From: an uncultured Porphyromonadaceae bacterium
GTDB taxonomy: Bacteria; Bacteroidota; Bacteroidia; Bacteroidales; Muribaculaceae
DNA length: 14,158 nt
Assembly (NCBI GenBank): GCA_900555715.1
Contig: USMC01000061.1
Coordinates: 1-14,158, forward strand
Direction: 5' to 3'
Both the position numbers and the translations under genes were made by a program. The notes beneath the pieces are model-generated. The model was not told the DNA's origin. It worked only from the letters and a program-made list of their open reading frames with translations, and searched no databases. Shown here in pieces: positions 6,545-14,158 of the stretch (positions are counted from its first letter, which is position 1; each line of letters opens with the position of its first letter).

Positions 6545-8992
6545 ATGGATAAATCCAAAGATAATAAGAAACCCAACGGCGGCGAAGGACTGCAGATAGG
6601 CTTCCAGCGCATCGAGATAGACCTCGGACGCTTCGACAAAGAGCCGGACACGTCGTGCCTGCCGATACTCCCGACAAGAAACCTTGTCATGTTCCCCGGC
6701 GTCACTGTCACGTTCGAGCTTGGCAGACCGTCGTCGCTCGAACTGGCTCAGAAAGCTCACGACGGAGCATATCCCATAGGTATCCTTTGCCAGATCAATT
6801 CTGATGAAGACGAACCGTCGCTTACGACAGGATTATATAAATATGGTGTCATAGCCGACGTCATCGGTCTTTTCGACCGCCCTGACGGTGTAAAATGCGC
6901 GCTTGTGCGAAGTCACGGTAGATTCCGTGTCCTCGGAAAAGCAGCATCGGAAAACCATACGGTGTGCGCACGCGTAAAATTGCTTGAAGATATTGTGCCG
7001 GAAAACGACCCTGAGTTCACCGCCACCTGCGCTGAAATACGCAAGACGGCGTCAGAGACCATCGCCAAGGAGCAGTCCGGCGAAATAATGAACGCGCTCC
7101 AGCAGATCACCGACAACGATATGCTCATCAACTTCCTGTGCACCAATGTTCCGTTTGAGATTCCGGACAAAGAATCGCTTCTCAGCAAAGGACGCATGGC
7201 AGACCGTGCCATCGGACTTCTTTCGCAACTTTGTCTGATGAGCGAACGCATCAATCTAACACAGGAAATAATGAAGCGTGCCAAACGGAGCATGGACGAG
7301 AACCAGAAGAACGCGTTCCTCCAGCAGCAGATGGATGCTATCCGCGACACGCTCTACGGCGACAATGCCGACGACGCCGACGAACTTCTCGAAGAAGGAG
7401 GAAAAACCGGTATGCCTGCCGAGGTCTGGACTCTCTTCCAGCAAGAGGTGGAAAAGCTGCGCCGCTACAACCCGTCGTCGCCCGACTATTCCGTGCAGTA
7501 TTCATATCTCGACACACTTGTGCACATTCCGTGGAAGCCCGGTAAGACTCCGAAAAGCAGCTTTGCCAAGGCTCAGGAAGAACTCGAAAGCGGACACTAC
7601 GGACTCGAGAAGGTGAAAGAGCGCATTCTCGAACAGCTTGCCCTGATAATGCACAACCCCAAGGGTCACGCGCCCATCCTGTGCCTTGTCGGACCTCCCG
7701 GTGTCGGCAAAACGTCGATAGGCAAATCGGTAGCTGCGGCGCTCGGACGCGAATACCAGCGTGTGTCGTTCGGCGGTCTGCACGACGAGGCCGAAATACG
7801 CGGTCATCGCCGCACATACATCGGCGCCATGCCCGGACGCATCATCGACGCCATGAAACGCGCGAAGGTAAACAACCCTGTCCTGTTGCTCGACGAAATC
7901 GACAAAATAGGCGCAGACTACAAGGGCGACCCGGCTGCCGCGTTGCTCGAAGTGCTCGATCCGGAACAGAACTGCCATTTCCACGACAACTATATCGACG
8001 TGGACTACGACCTTTCGAACGTCCTCTTCATAGCCACCGCCAACACGCTCTCGACAATAGCCACTCCTCTGCTCGACCGTATGGAAATAATCAAGATACC
8101 CGGCTATCTCGTCGAAGAAAAACGCGAGATTGCCAAACGGCATCTGCTGCCGCGCATCTGCGCCCAGAATCTCATAAAGCCCGGGCAGTTCCGTATCTCC
8201 GACGAAGCGCTCGACGAAGTGATACGCAACTATACCTCCGAGAGCGGCGTGCGCAATCTTGAAAAGAAGCTCAACGCACTTGTCAGGAAATTCGTTCTCG
8301 CACACATGAAGAAGGAAGAATTTCCGGAGGAAATACGCCCCGAGCATCTCTACTCTCTCCTCGGCCTCGCTCCGCACATCCACGACCGTTATGAGGGCAA
8401 CGACTTTGCCGGCGCCGTCACCGGTCTTGCCTGGACAGAAGTTGGCGGAGAAGTGCTTCTTGCAGAATCGTCGCTTAATGTGTCGAAAACGCCGACTCTG
8501 ACGCTGACCGGCAAGCTCGGCGACGTGATGAAGGAATCTGCCACGATAGCGTACCAATGGGTGCGCGCCCACGCCTCCGAACTCGGTATCCGTCAGGAAC
8601 TCTTCGAGCACTACTCACTGCACATTCATTTCCCCGAAGGTGCAGTGCCCAAGGATGGTCCGTCGGCGGGCATCACTATAGTGACATCCATTGTCAGCAC
8701 CTTCCTGCAGAAACGCGTGGCACCGCGCATCGCCATGACGGGCGAGATGACTCTCCGCGGCAAAGTGCTGCCTGTCGGCGGTATAAGGGAGAAAATTCTT
8801 GCCGCCAAGCGTGCCGAAATCACCGACATCATAATCAGTCAGGACAACCGGCGCGACATTGAGGACATTCCGGCAGCATACGTCGAAGGTCTCCATTTTC
8901 ATTATGTCGAAAACGTCCGTCAGGTCATAGACCTCGCCATTACCTCCGAACCGGTCGCTCATCCGCTCGTTCTGGAAGTCAGCAACAATTAA
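6545..8992 (+). CDS. lon: ATP-dependent Lon protease
   Basis: LonA, 815 residues, is a cytosolic AAA+ serine protease that degrades misfolded and selected regulatory proteins. The N-terminal substrate-recognition domain (about 40-245, LPTRNLVMFPG) is followed by a helical linker and the AAA+ module, with Walker A GPPGVGKT (383-390), Walker B ending in D450-E451, and GGLHDEAEIRGHRRTYIGAMPG. The C-terminal protease domain has catalytic Ser707 in PKDGPSAG and Lys750 in GGIREK, 43 residues apart as in E. coli Lon. The first 40 residues are a charged, family-specific extension. The ATG at 6545 fits the promoter at 6472-6503. The gene is transcribed away from EF-G2, and guaA, 60 bases downstream, has a promoter of its own. 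Confidence 0.97.
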   Translation: MDKSKDNKKPNGGEGLQIGFQRIEIDLGRFDKEPDTSCLPILPTRNLVMFPGVTVTFELGRPSSLELAQKAHDGAYPIGILCQINSDEDEPSLTTGLYKYGVIADVIGLFDRPDGVKCALVRSHGRFRVLGKAASENHTVCARVKLLEDIVPENDPEFTATCAEIRKTASETIAKEQSGEIMNALQQITDNDMLINFLCTNVPFEIPDKESLLSKGRMADRAIGLLSQLCLMSERINLTQEIMKRAKRSMDENQKNAFLQQQMDAIRDTLYGDNADDADELLEEGGKTGMPAEVWTLFQQEVEKLRRYNPSSPDYSVQYSYLDTLVHIPWKPGKTPKSSFAKAQEELESGHYGLEKVKERILEQLALIMHNPKGHAPILCLVGPPGVGKTSIGKSVAAALGREYQRVSFGGLHDEAEIRGHRRTYIGAMPGRIIDAMKRAKVNNPVLLLDEIDKIGADYKGDPAAALLEVLDPEQNCHFHDNYIDVDYDLSNVLFIATANTLSTIATPLLDRMEIIKIPGYLVEEKREIAKRHLLPRICAQNLIKPGQFRISDEALDEVIRNYTSESGVRNLEKKLNALVRKFVLAHMKKEEFPEEIRPEHLYSLLGLAPHIHDRYEGNDFAGAVTGLAWTEVGGEVLLAESSLNVSKTPTLTLTGKLGDVMKESATIAYQWVRAHASELGIRQELFEHYSLHIHFPEGAVPKDGPSAGITIVTSIVSTFLQKRVAPRIAMTGEMTLRGKVLPVGGIREKILAAKRAEITDIIISQDNRRDIEDIPAAYVEGLHFHYVENVRQVIDLAITSEPVAHPLVLEVSNN

Positions 8993-8994
8993 TC

Positions 8995-9025
8995 TTTGTC
9001 ATTTCGAGGATTATGCGTAATTTTG
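8995..9025 (+). promoter_or_regulatory. promoter of guaA
   Basis: TTTG (8995-8998), a 19-base spacer and TAATTTTG (9018-9025) form a full match to the Bacteroidetes consensus, starting three bases after the lon stop. Transcription should begin near 9030, which rules out the upstream TTG start at 8996 and supports ATG 9053. The -7 box overlaps a 10-base palindrome, TTTTGCAAAA (9021-9030). Confidence 0.8.
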
Positions 9026-9052
9026 CAAAAATTAAAAACCAAGAAAAATCCC

Positions 9053-10591
9053 ATGCAGGAAAAAATCGTAATTCTTGATTTCGGCTCCCAGACGACTCAG
9101 CTCATCGGTCGCCGAATCCGGGAACTCAACATCTACAGCGAGATTATTCCCTACAATAAATACCCTCGCACCAGCGAAGAGCGTGAAGGTATTATAGGAG
9201 TGATTCTTTCCGGCAGTCCGCTGTCGGTCTACGACGACAAAGCCTTTAAAGTCGATTTCGGCGACTTCCTCGGAAAAGTGCCCGTTTTGGGCATCTGCTA
9301 CGGGGCACAGCTGACAGCACAGACTTTCGGCGGTGCTGTCGAACCGGCACCCTCACGTGAATACGGACGCGCCCGCCTCAGCTTTATCGAGCCGGGAAAT
9401 CCCCTTTTCAAAGACATCGCCACGGGCGCACAGGTATGGATGAGCCATGGCGACACAATAACCCGCCTTCCCGAAGGATTCCGCTGCATAGCGTCAACAA
9501 ATGATGTGAAGTTCGCTGCTTTCCAGGCTCCTGAATCCATGGGAACTCTCTTCGGCGTACAGTTCCATCCCGAAGTGTTCCACAGCGAATGCGGAATGCA
9601 GCTTCTTGAAAATTTTGCTGTAGGCATCTGCGGTGCCAGCCGTTCATGGAGCGCCGAATCATTCATCGAACTGACTGTGCGCGAGCTTCGCGAAAAACTC
9701 GGCAACGACCGCGTCATTCTCGGACTGAGCGGAGGCGTCGATTCGTCTGTCGCCGCTGTGCTGCTCAACCGTGCTATCGGCAGCAATCTCACATGTATTT
9801 TTGTCGATCACGGCATGCTCCGCAAAAATGAATTTGCTGACGTTCTGCGTGACTACGAATGTCTCGGACTCAACGTCCGCGGTGTCGACGCCTCCGAGCG
9901 CTTCTTCACCGACCTTGCTGGCGTGACAGATCCCGAACGCAAACGTAAGATCATCGGAGCCGACTTCATCAAGGTGTTCGACGAGGAAGCTTCCAAAATC
10001 ACCGATGCCAAATGGCTCGCTCAGGGAACTATCTACCCCGACTGCATCGAATCACTTTCCATCACAGGCACGACTATTAAGAGCCATCATAACGTAGGCG
10101 GACTTCCGGAACGCATGAACCTCAAGCTTTGCGAACCGCTGCGGCTGCTCTTCAAAGATGAAGTACGCGCCGTGGGTCGTGCACTCGGAATGCCCGAACA
10201 TCTCATCAAGCGTCATCCTTTCCCCGGACCCGGTCTTGCGGTGCGCATCCTCGGAGAGGTGACACGCGAGAAAGTAGGAATCCTTCAGGAAGCCGACCAT
10301 ATCTTCATACAGGGTTTGCGCGACTGGGATCTCTACGACAAGGTATGGCAGGCAGGAGCAATTCTGCTGCCTGTACAGAGCGTAGGTGTCATGGGCGACG
10401 AACGCACCTATGAACGTGCCGTCGCGCTCCGTGCAGTCACATCTATGGACGCCATGACGGCAGACTGGGCTCATCTGCCCTACGAGTTTATGGCGAAAGT
10501 CAGCAACGACATCATCAACAAAGTCCGCGGCGTCAACCGCGTATGCTACGATATCTCTTCAAAACCACCAGCCACAATCGAATGGGAATGA
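9053..10591 (+). CDS. guaA: GMP synthase (glutamine-hydrolysing)
   Basis: GuaA, 512 residues, converts XMP, ATP and glutamine to GMP, the last step of guanine nucleotide synthesis in the cytosol. The N-terminal class I glutamine amidotransferase has nucleophile Cys82 in GICYGAQ, and His172 with Glu174 in FHPEVFH. The ATP pyrophosphatase domain has the P-loop SGGVDSS (226-232). The C-terminal dimerisation domain includes FPGPGLAVRILGE and ends in KPPATIEWE, the usual family end. The start at 9053 (MQEKIVILDFGSQ) is preferred; a longer frame from TTG 8996 would begin inside the promoter and add 19 basic residues unlike the family. No guaB is adjacent. Confidence 0.97.
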   Translation: MQEKIVILDFGSQTTQLIGRRIRELNIYSEIIPYNKYPRTSEEREGIIGVILSGSPLSVYDDKAFKVDFGDFLGKVPVLGICYGAQLTAQTFGGAVEPAPSREYGRARLSFIEPGNPLFKDIATGAQVWMSHGDTITRLPEGFRCIASTNDVKFAAFQAPESMGTLFGVQFHPEVFHSECGMQLLENFAVGICGASRSWSAESFIELTVRELREKLGNDRVILGLSGGVDSSVAAVLLNRAIGSNLTCIFVDHGMLRKNEFADVLRDYECLGLNVRGVDASERFFTDLAGVTDPERKRKIIGADFIKVFDEEASKITDAKWLAQGTIYPDCIESLSITGTTIKSHHNVGGLPERMNLKLCEPLRLLFKDEVRAVGRALGMPEHLIKRHPFPGPGLAVRILGEVTREKVGILQEADHIFIQGLRDWDLYDKVWQAGAILLPVQSVGVMGDERTYERAVALRAVTSMDAMTADWAHLPYEFMAKVSNDIINKVRGVNRVCYDISSKPPATIEWE

Positions 10592-10640
10592 TTTACCCGC
10601 TCTGGCACTCAGATTAAATTTTATTTTATCTAATATAAAT

Positions 10641-10685
10641 CAACCACTTAGCAAGTAAGCCACTGAACGCTAAGTGGTTGTTTTT
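10641..10685 (+). terminator. intrinsic terminator after guaA
   Basis: A perfect 12-bp stem (10641-10652 with 10669-10680) with a 16-base loop is followed by TTTTT, about 50 bases after the guaA stop. Read on the - strand the same hairpin is followed by an AT-rich ATTTATATT, so it may work weakly in both directions. Confidence 0.88.
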
Positions 10686-10776
10686 ATAACCAGTTTCCCG
10701 AAATTGTACCCCTGAGCTTACGGGACACAATTATTTTGAGTAATTTAGCCTGTAAATAATCATGCGTATAGAACAT
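10684..10776 (-). CDS. possible small ORF or gene remnant, 30 residues
   Basis: ATG at 10776-10774 opens a 30-residue frame ending in SRKLRGTISGNWL, with its TAA touching the terminator at 10641-10685. Basic residues and a compact C-terminus make it look like the tail of a former protein, not chance, but there is no ribosome-binding or promoter evidence and I recognise no family. Confidence 0.2.
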   Translation of the reverse strand: MFYTHDYLQAKLLKIIVSRKLRGTISGNWL

Positions 10777-10787
10777 AGCAAAGAAAA

Positions 10788-10960
10788 GTATAAGCAAGAG
10801 CGTACTTTCAAGAAAATTAGCTAACTTTGCTGTCGCAAACCCATAAGGCGAGCAGACATATTAAAGAAGCGTTTACGCATCGTTCCATCTGCTGAAACTT
10901 CGACAACTTCAACAAGGAAATACGGAATGATGGTGAAAGTACGCTCTCTTTGGCTTGTAT
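10788..10960. repeat. 14-bp inverted repeat enclosing 123 bases
   Basis: AGAGCGTACTTTCA (10797-10810) and its exact reverse complement (10934-10947) flank 123 bases. In RNA the stem extends outward, after a bulge, by eight more pairs including two G-U (10788-10795 with 10953-10960). Inside, 10879-10887 can pair with 10924-10932 (one G-U). It may be the ends of a small degraded element or the closing stem of a structured RNA. Confidence 0.5.
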
Positions 10961-11140
10961 TGTCATACCCCTATGATATACGGTCAAAGTGGAGTTGCTG
11001 TCACTTGTTCAGTATTTCTTGGGAGTCGAAGCCCACAGCAGATGAATGGGTGAAAAGTGGCTCCACTTCTTTGATGGGTCTATACCAATAATCAACATTA
11101 TAACAGCATCGTAGAGCCGTAGGTGCAAAAGTAAAACAGC
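10821..11140. other. gene-free low-GC stretch with broken reading frames
   Basis: No intact gene is visible. A - strand frame reads as protein-like sequence (RPIKEVEPLFTHSSAVGFDS, then TFTIIPYFLVEVVEVSADGT, ending MGLRQQS at 10821), but is cut by TGA after EILNK and by TAG at 10973-10971. On the + strand one frame is open for 88 codons (10825-11088), with its first ATG only in the middle. A perfect -7-like TAACTTTG sits at 10822-10829 (+) without a -33 partner. The best reading is decayed coding or mobile DNA; I cannot identify its source. Confidence 0.35.
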
Positions 11141-11370
11141 ATGAAAAAGTTTTTTACTTTTTGTTTATGGCTCTCTTTGCCACAATATCTTCTGCCCTTA
11201 CCAGTTGTAGCGATGGCAATGAGCCAAACGCCCCCACAACTATTGGTAAAATGGAATCATCTCTTTCAGTGTAAAAGACACAATAATCCTTCCAACAGAC
11301 CATACATAAAACGGTGTGTTATTCCGGCAAACGATGTTTGCTGAAATCAAGTACCTCAACACCACAACTA
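11141..11370 (+). pseudogene. frameshifted lipoprotein remnant
   Basis: The ATG at 11141 (MKKFFTFC) starts a signal-peptide-like sequence but is out of phase with the rest. One frame over, ATG 11167 gives MALFATISSALTSC, a clear lipobox with Cys at 11206-11208, followed by the Asp/Asn/Pro-rich SDGNEPNAPTT typical after a lipoprotein Cys. The shift falls within T-runs at 11150-11166. This frame stops at 11272-11274, and protein-like sequence seems to continue in a third frame (KDTIILPTDHT, stop, NGVLFRQTMFAEIKYL). The product would have been an outer-membrane lipoprotein; its mature part is too short to classify. A sequencing error in the T-runs could explain the first shift but not the later stops. 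Confidence 0.55.
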
Positions 11371-11374
11371 AGAT

Positions 11375-11965
11375 ATGGATAAAACCATAAGAATAATTGT
11401 CGTTGCTATTTTGTCGTTAGCAATGGCATCATGCGCAGGAAAACAAAGCGATTCCCAAGAAGGAACGGGAGGAGAAATCGTAGAAATAACGCCGTCTTTT
11501 ACAGATGCCGTCCATCAGTATGATGAACTACATCCTTTAAGTGAAGAAGATGCGCGATTGGAAGAACGACGTATACAGGAAGAAAATAAACCAACTGTTC
11601 GTGAAGTTATTATTGAATACACTACACAACACGGCAAAGTAAATTCTGTAAAAGCATCTCATGGTTATTCTTTGACAACGTACGATGAAGATATACTTTC
11701 TGATATAATCACGATTCCGCAAGGTAAAAAGTGGATTTTCAAAGGGATTAACGAGAATTCGGGAGCAAGAATCCTTACATACATATATAATGGAGGTGCA
11801 TTAAGGCGAGATATGAGATTTGAGGTTTCCACTAACACAAGAGATAAATATCAATTTTATGGTGGAGAAAAAATTAGAGTTGCAATAAATACATTTCGCT
11901 CGGACACACACATGGATTCGGCAAAAATAGTATTTACATTCATTGAAAAGCCTGAGTACGACTAA
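11375..11965 (+). CDS. lipoprotein of unknown function
   Basis: The product has 196 residues. The lipobox LAMASC places the lipidated Cys at residue 20, so it is exported and anchored in a membrane. An acidic linker (GKQSDSQEGTGGE) follows, then a charged helix (about 45-75, EEDARLEERRIQEENK) and a mostly beta C-terminal half with IITIPQGKKWIFKGINENS and YQFYGGEKIRVAINTF. I recognise no family. GC is low (about 33% at 11581-11640), unlike lon and guaA, and the gene follows decayed DNA, so recent acquisition is possible. No convincing promoter is visible; a bidirectional hairpin at 11991-12024 ends it. Confidence 0.75.
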   Translation: MDKTIRIIVVAILSLAMASCAGKQSDSQEGTGGEIVEITPSFTDAVHQYDELHPLSEEDARLEERRIQEENKPTVREVIIEYTTQHGKVNSVKASHGYSLTTYDEDILSDIITIPQGKKWIFKGINENSGARILTYIYNGGALRRDMRFEVSTNTRDKYQFYGGEKIRVAINTFRSDTHMDSAKIVFTFIEKPEYD

Positions 11966-11990
11966 TATTCATAATATCCGGTTAATAAAC

Positions 11991-12030
11991 AATCAGACGC
12001 CCTGAATCTTCGGGGCGTCTGATTTGATTT
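11991..12030. terminator. bidirectional terminator between convergent genes
   Basis: A perfect 12-bp stem (11991-12002 with 12013-12024) encloses a 10-base loop. T-rich sequence follows on both strands (TGATTTGTT on +, GTTTATT on -). It sits between the lipoprotein stop at 11965 and the - strand gene stop at 12036 and probably serves both. Confidence 0.8.
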
Positions 12031-12035
12031 GTTAT

Positions 12036-13247
12036 TCAGAATATGATTTTGTCGGTTCTTGTGCCTTGTCGCCTTATATAAAAGTTTCCACGCGCAGGGT
12101 TGTCGACGCGGTAGCCCTGAAGGTTATAATATACCGGAGCGTCGTTGCCGGACACTGCCGGAGAGACGACACCGCTGCTTTCGAGCGGGTAGAACAGCAT
12201 GATTTCCGTGCGGGAATACAGTCCGAGCGGGCTTCCTTCCATATATGCTCCCCACGACGGAACAGAAAGAACAGTGTTCCCGAGCATGTCTTTGCCTACC
12301 GAAGCACTGAAATAGTAACTTCCGTTCCCGTCTTTCTGTGCCTCGCCTCCTTCAAGAGCATTCGCAGCATAGAATGGCGTGGCGTCACCATATATGTCGG
12401 CGAGATAATCAATAAGCGCATCTGTCGCCCATGCCTTGTTCAAAGAAAGACTGTAGTCCAGCGCTACGTCGACATGATAGCCGAAGTTGGCAAAGTTGGT
12501 GATATGCAGCTTTCCGTCGACTACTTCCGAGTAGATATCGTTGAGCGACGGTATCGCTTCCGTTTCAATATCGGGCGTCACCGAGTAGATCATCACGCCG
12601 TTAAACTCGTTAAACACCGGATAGATCGCAGCACCGAATCCCTGTATTTTCCCGGCGTCGGTGATAGAGCCGAAGAAGAAGCCTACGACATCGGACGTCT
12701 CTGCCGTGGCAAGCGTCCTTTTGCCGGCAACAAAGGTCATCGTGCCTTCTCCGGAAATATTCCATCCTTTCTCTCCGCGGCGCACTGCGAGAAGGCTTAT
12801 TGGAACCACTCCTTTATCCGTAGTATAGTCGAACAGATGCTGACCGCACTCGATGGTGAACAGTCCGCTCTCTCCGTCGTAATGCGCAGCTATGTCATCT
12901 ACTTCTATTCTGCTACCTCCGGAGACAAAAGAAAACGTATCGGCAAACAGACCTTTGATGAGCCAACCGCCATTACCGTCGGCTTCCATACCTGTTATGG
13001 ATGTTTCCCACGTATTCGAGACAGAACCATCATTTCCGAGCCAATAATAGCAGCAGTCGTAGTCGTATGATGTGCGCGAGGCATCGAAAGAAGAGTCGGA
13101 ACCTGCAGCTTTCCGAAAGTTTGCAGTTTGTACTTCCGAAGGAATAGCATTCTCAATCTCTGCCAGATCTGGCACCGTGGCAAAAATCGGCAGCCCGAAG
13201 GCTGCCGAAATTATAATTGTGATAAGTCTCCTGAAAGACACCATCAT
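12036..13247 (-). CDS. secreted protein with a sorting-type C-terminal tail
   Basis: The product has 403 residues. The signal peptide spans about 1-24 (RRLITIIISAAFGLPIFA), with Met-Met at the start. The mature part is rich in Gly, Asp, Ser and aromatic residues with short predicted beta-strands (GWLIKGLFADTFSF, RIEVDDIAAHYDGESGLFTIECGQ, GKLHITNFANFGYHVDVALDYSL), suggesting a beta-sandwich or calycin-like surface protein. The end (VYYNLQGYRV, later FYIRRQG and KIIF) is like the type IX sorting domain, as in the gene at 76-1200. Its function is unknown. The start overlaps the upstream stop as ATGA (13247-13244), implying translational coupling and a shared promoter outside this window or at its right edge. 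Confidence 0.78.
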   Translation of the reverse strand: MMVSFRRLITIIISAAFGLPIFATVPDLAEIENAIPSEVQTANFRKAAGSDSSFDASRTSYDYDCCYYWLGNDGSVSNTWETSITGMEADGNGGWLIKGLFADTFSFVSGGSRIEVDDIAAHYDGESGLFTIECGQHLFDYTTDKGVVPISLLAVRRGEKGWNISGEGTMTFVAGKRTLATAETSDVVGFFFGSITDAGKIQGFGAAIYPVFNEFNGVMIYSVTPDIETEAIPSLNDIYSEVVDGKLHITNFANFGYHVDVALDYSLSLNKAWATDALIDYLADIYGDATPFYAANALEGGEAQKDGNGSYYFSASVGKDMLGNTVLSVPSWGAYMEGSPLGLYSRTEIMLFYPLESSGVVSPAVSGNDAPVYYNLQGYRVDNPARGNFYIRRQGTRTDKIIF

Positions 13248-14107
13248 CGTACAATTGTTTTCTTTCCGTTGACAATATAGATTCCTGCAGGAAGCTTGGC
13301 GGCATTGTCGAGTTTTCTGCCGAAGAGATCGTAGACAGTCTTGTCTGCAGAATCCACAGCGATATTGTCGACGCCGTCGACAATTCCTTTGACAATGTAA
13401 GTAGCACGGATTTCAGGATTTGCGACTACGTCATCACCGTACGTGCTGAAATCCTTGTATGTTTCAGCAGGAAGAACGAATGTGTATTCGCCAGGGTCTT
13501 TTATGGTTGTTTCGAAAGTGACTTGAACTGAAGTATAGTCACTTAACATCTCAAGATTTGTAGTCTCTGCGACTTTTTCACCATCTTTGTATAAGAATGC
13601 GATAGGATTGGATACATATTCGTCTATACCTTCAGGGGTATTCAGGAATTCAATCGTAATAGAGTGTATACCCTCAAGTTCCGAACCGTCCGCCGGGTCG
13701 ATGGTGTAGACGCTCATTGTCGTTTCAGGCACGGATGCGCCTTTGATAGTATAGGTTGCTTTAATCGGAGGATTGACGCTATAGCCTTCACCTTCATCGG
13801 CTGTTTCAGCTTCATCGTAATCTTTGAGCACTTCCTTGTCAAGATTGAAGACGTATGTTCCGGGTTCTGTCGTTTCAGGGAAAGTGATGTATGCAGTCTG
13901 AAGGTCGCGTATGCCTGCATTAATACCTGTTGCCTTGATTACTTTATCGCCGCATGTCAGTGTAGCATACTCACCGATATTACCGGACATGATATTGACG
14001 TCGATTCCATCGACAGGATCGGGAAAGGTAATGGCAATCTCGTTGAGAGATGTTACTGTTTCTCCGTCGGCGGGCGCAATGGTGTAGTTGAGCATCGTAT
14101 AGCCCAC
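13244..14107 (-). CDS. Ig-like repeat protein with sorting-type tail, N-terminus missing or broken
   Basis: From GTG 14107 the frame gives 287 residues; ATG 14095 is the other choice. It holds two related beta-rich repeats of about 110-120 residues: 4-122 (TMLNYTIAPADG to YTIKG) and 130-241 (TMSVYTIDPADG to YIVKG), each with a PADG motif near the start, a PGxYxF strand and an A-T-Y-x-x-K-G end. The tail (257-287: VYDLFGRKL, LPAGIYIVNGKKTIVR) is a textbook-like type IX sorting domain. Such cargo needs a Sec signal peptide, and there is none. The frame is open upstream only to a TAA at 14152-14150 and contains no ATG there. So the gene is probably frameshifted, truncated or a fragment of a longer repeat protein. 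It is coupled to the next gene by ATGA. Confidence 0.65.
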   Translation of the reverse strand: MGYTMLNYTIAPADGETVTSLNEIAITFPDPVDGIDVNIMSGNIGEYATLTCGDKVIKATGINAGIRDLQTAYITFPETTEPGTYVFNLDKEVLKDYDEAETADEGEGYSVNPPIKATYTIKGASVPETTMSVYTIDPADGSELEGIHSITIEFLNTPEGIDEYVSNPIAFLYKDGEKVAETTNLEMLSDYTSVQVTFETTIKDPGEYTFVLPAETYKDFSTYGDDVVANPEIRATYIVKGIVDGVDNIAVDSADKTVYDLFGRKLDNAAKLPAGIYIVNGKKTIVR

Positions 14108-14158
14108 GGCTCTTTCATTTAAAAATGCCTTGTTTTCCCGAAAAGCCAGTTATTTTAT

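Noticed and set aside
7502..8611. 369-residue open frame on the - strand inside lon
   Set aside because: It is antisense to the AAA+ and protease domains of Lon; its length is explained by the codon bias of lon.
8996..9052. longer GuaA starting at TTG 8996
   Set aside because: The extra 19 codons overlap the -33 and -7 promoter elements, and GuaA proteins begin at the Met before the IVILDFGSQ-type strand.
8993..9052. purine riboswitch before guaA
   Set aside because: The leader after the promoter is only about 23 bases, too short for any known purine aptamer.
12024..13070. 348-residue open frame on the + strand opposite the secreted protein
   Set aside because: The - strand gene has a signal peptide, a coupled start and a sorting tail; the + frame has none of these.
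1..14158. CRISPR array, tRNA, rRNA, toxin-antitoxin or phage genes
   Set aside because: I saw no regularly spaced direct repeats, cloverleaf, rRNA-like sequence or recognisable proteins of these classes on either strand.

Overview
The window looks like chromosome from a gut Bacteroidales bacterium, perhaps Muribaculaceae or a relative (inference). The reasons are promoters of the Bacteroidetes type (TTTG, about 19-20 bases, TAnnTTTG), a DUF5020 outer-membrane protein, an EF-G2 paralogue without the catalytic histidine, and several secreted proteins with C-terminal tails like type IX secretion sorting domains.

Layout. 1-75: possible end of a + strand gene. 76-1200 (-): secreted helical protein with a sorting-type tail. 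1201-1672: no convincing protein gene, but a long rod-like RNA on the - strand with its own promoter and a T-tract end; a 6S-like RNA is the leading guess. 1673-3372 (+): DUF5020 outer-membrane protein and GluQ, coupled through an ATGA overlap. 3360-4019 (-): PorT-like beta-barrel whose 3' end overlaps gluQ by 13 bases. 4125-6281 (-): EF-G2. 6282-6544: divergent control region with a 16-base palindrome. 6545-8992 (+): Lon protease. 9053-10591 (+): GMP synthase with its own near-consensus promoter. 10592-11374: terminator followed by low-GC debris, including broken reading frames, a 14-base inverted repeat and a frameshifted lipoprotein start. 11375-11965 (+): unknown lipoprotein. 12036-14107 (-): two secreted or surface proteins joined by an ATGA overlap; the upstream one lacks a signal peptide and appears incomplete at its N-terminus.

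How the genes relate. The middle is housekeeping: tRNA modification (GluQ), translation under starvation (EF-G2), protein quality control (Lon) and purine synthesis (GuaA). The flanks hold envelope and secreted proteins with mosaic base composition. I see no CRISPR array, tRNA, rRNA, intact transposase or recognisable defence system. The best candidate for something undescribed is the structured RNA at 1269-1527; the debris after guaA and the broken repeat protein at the right end come next.
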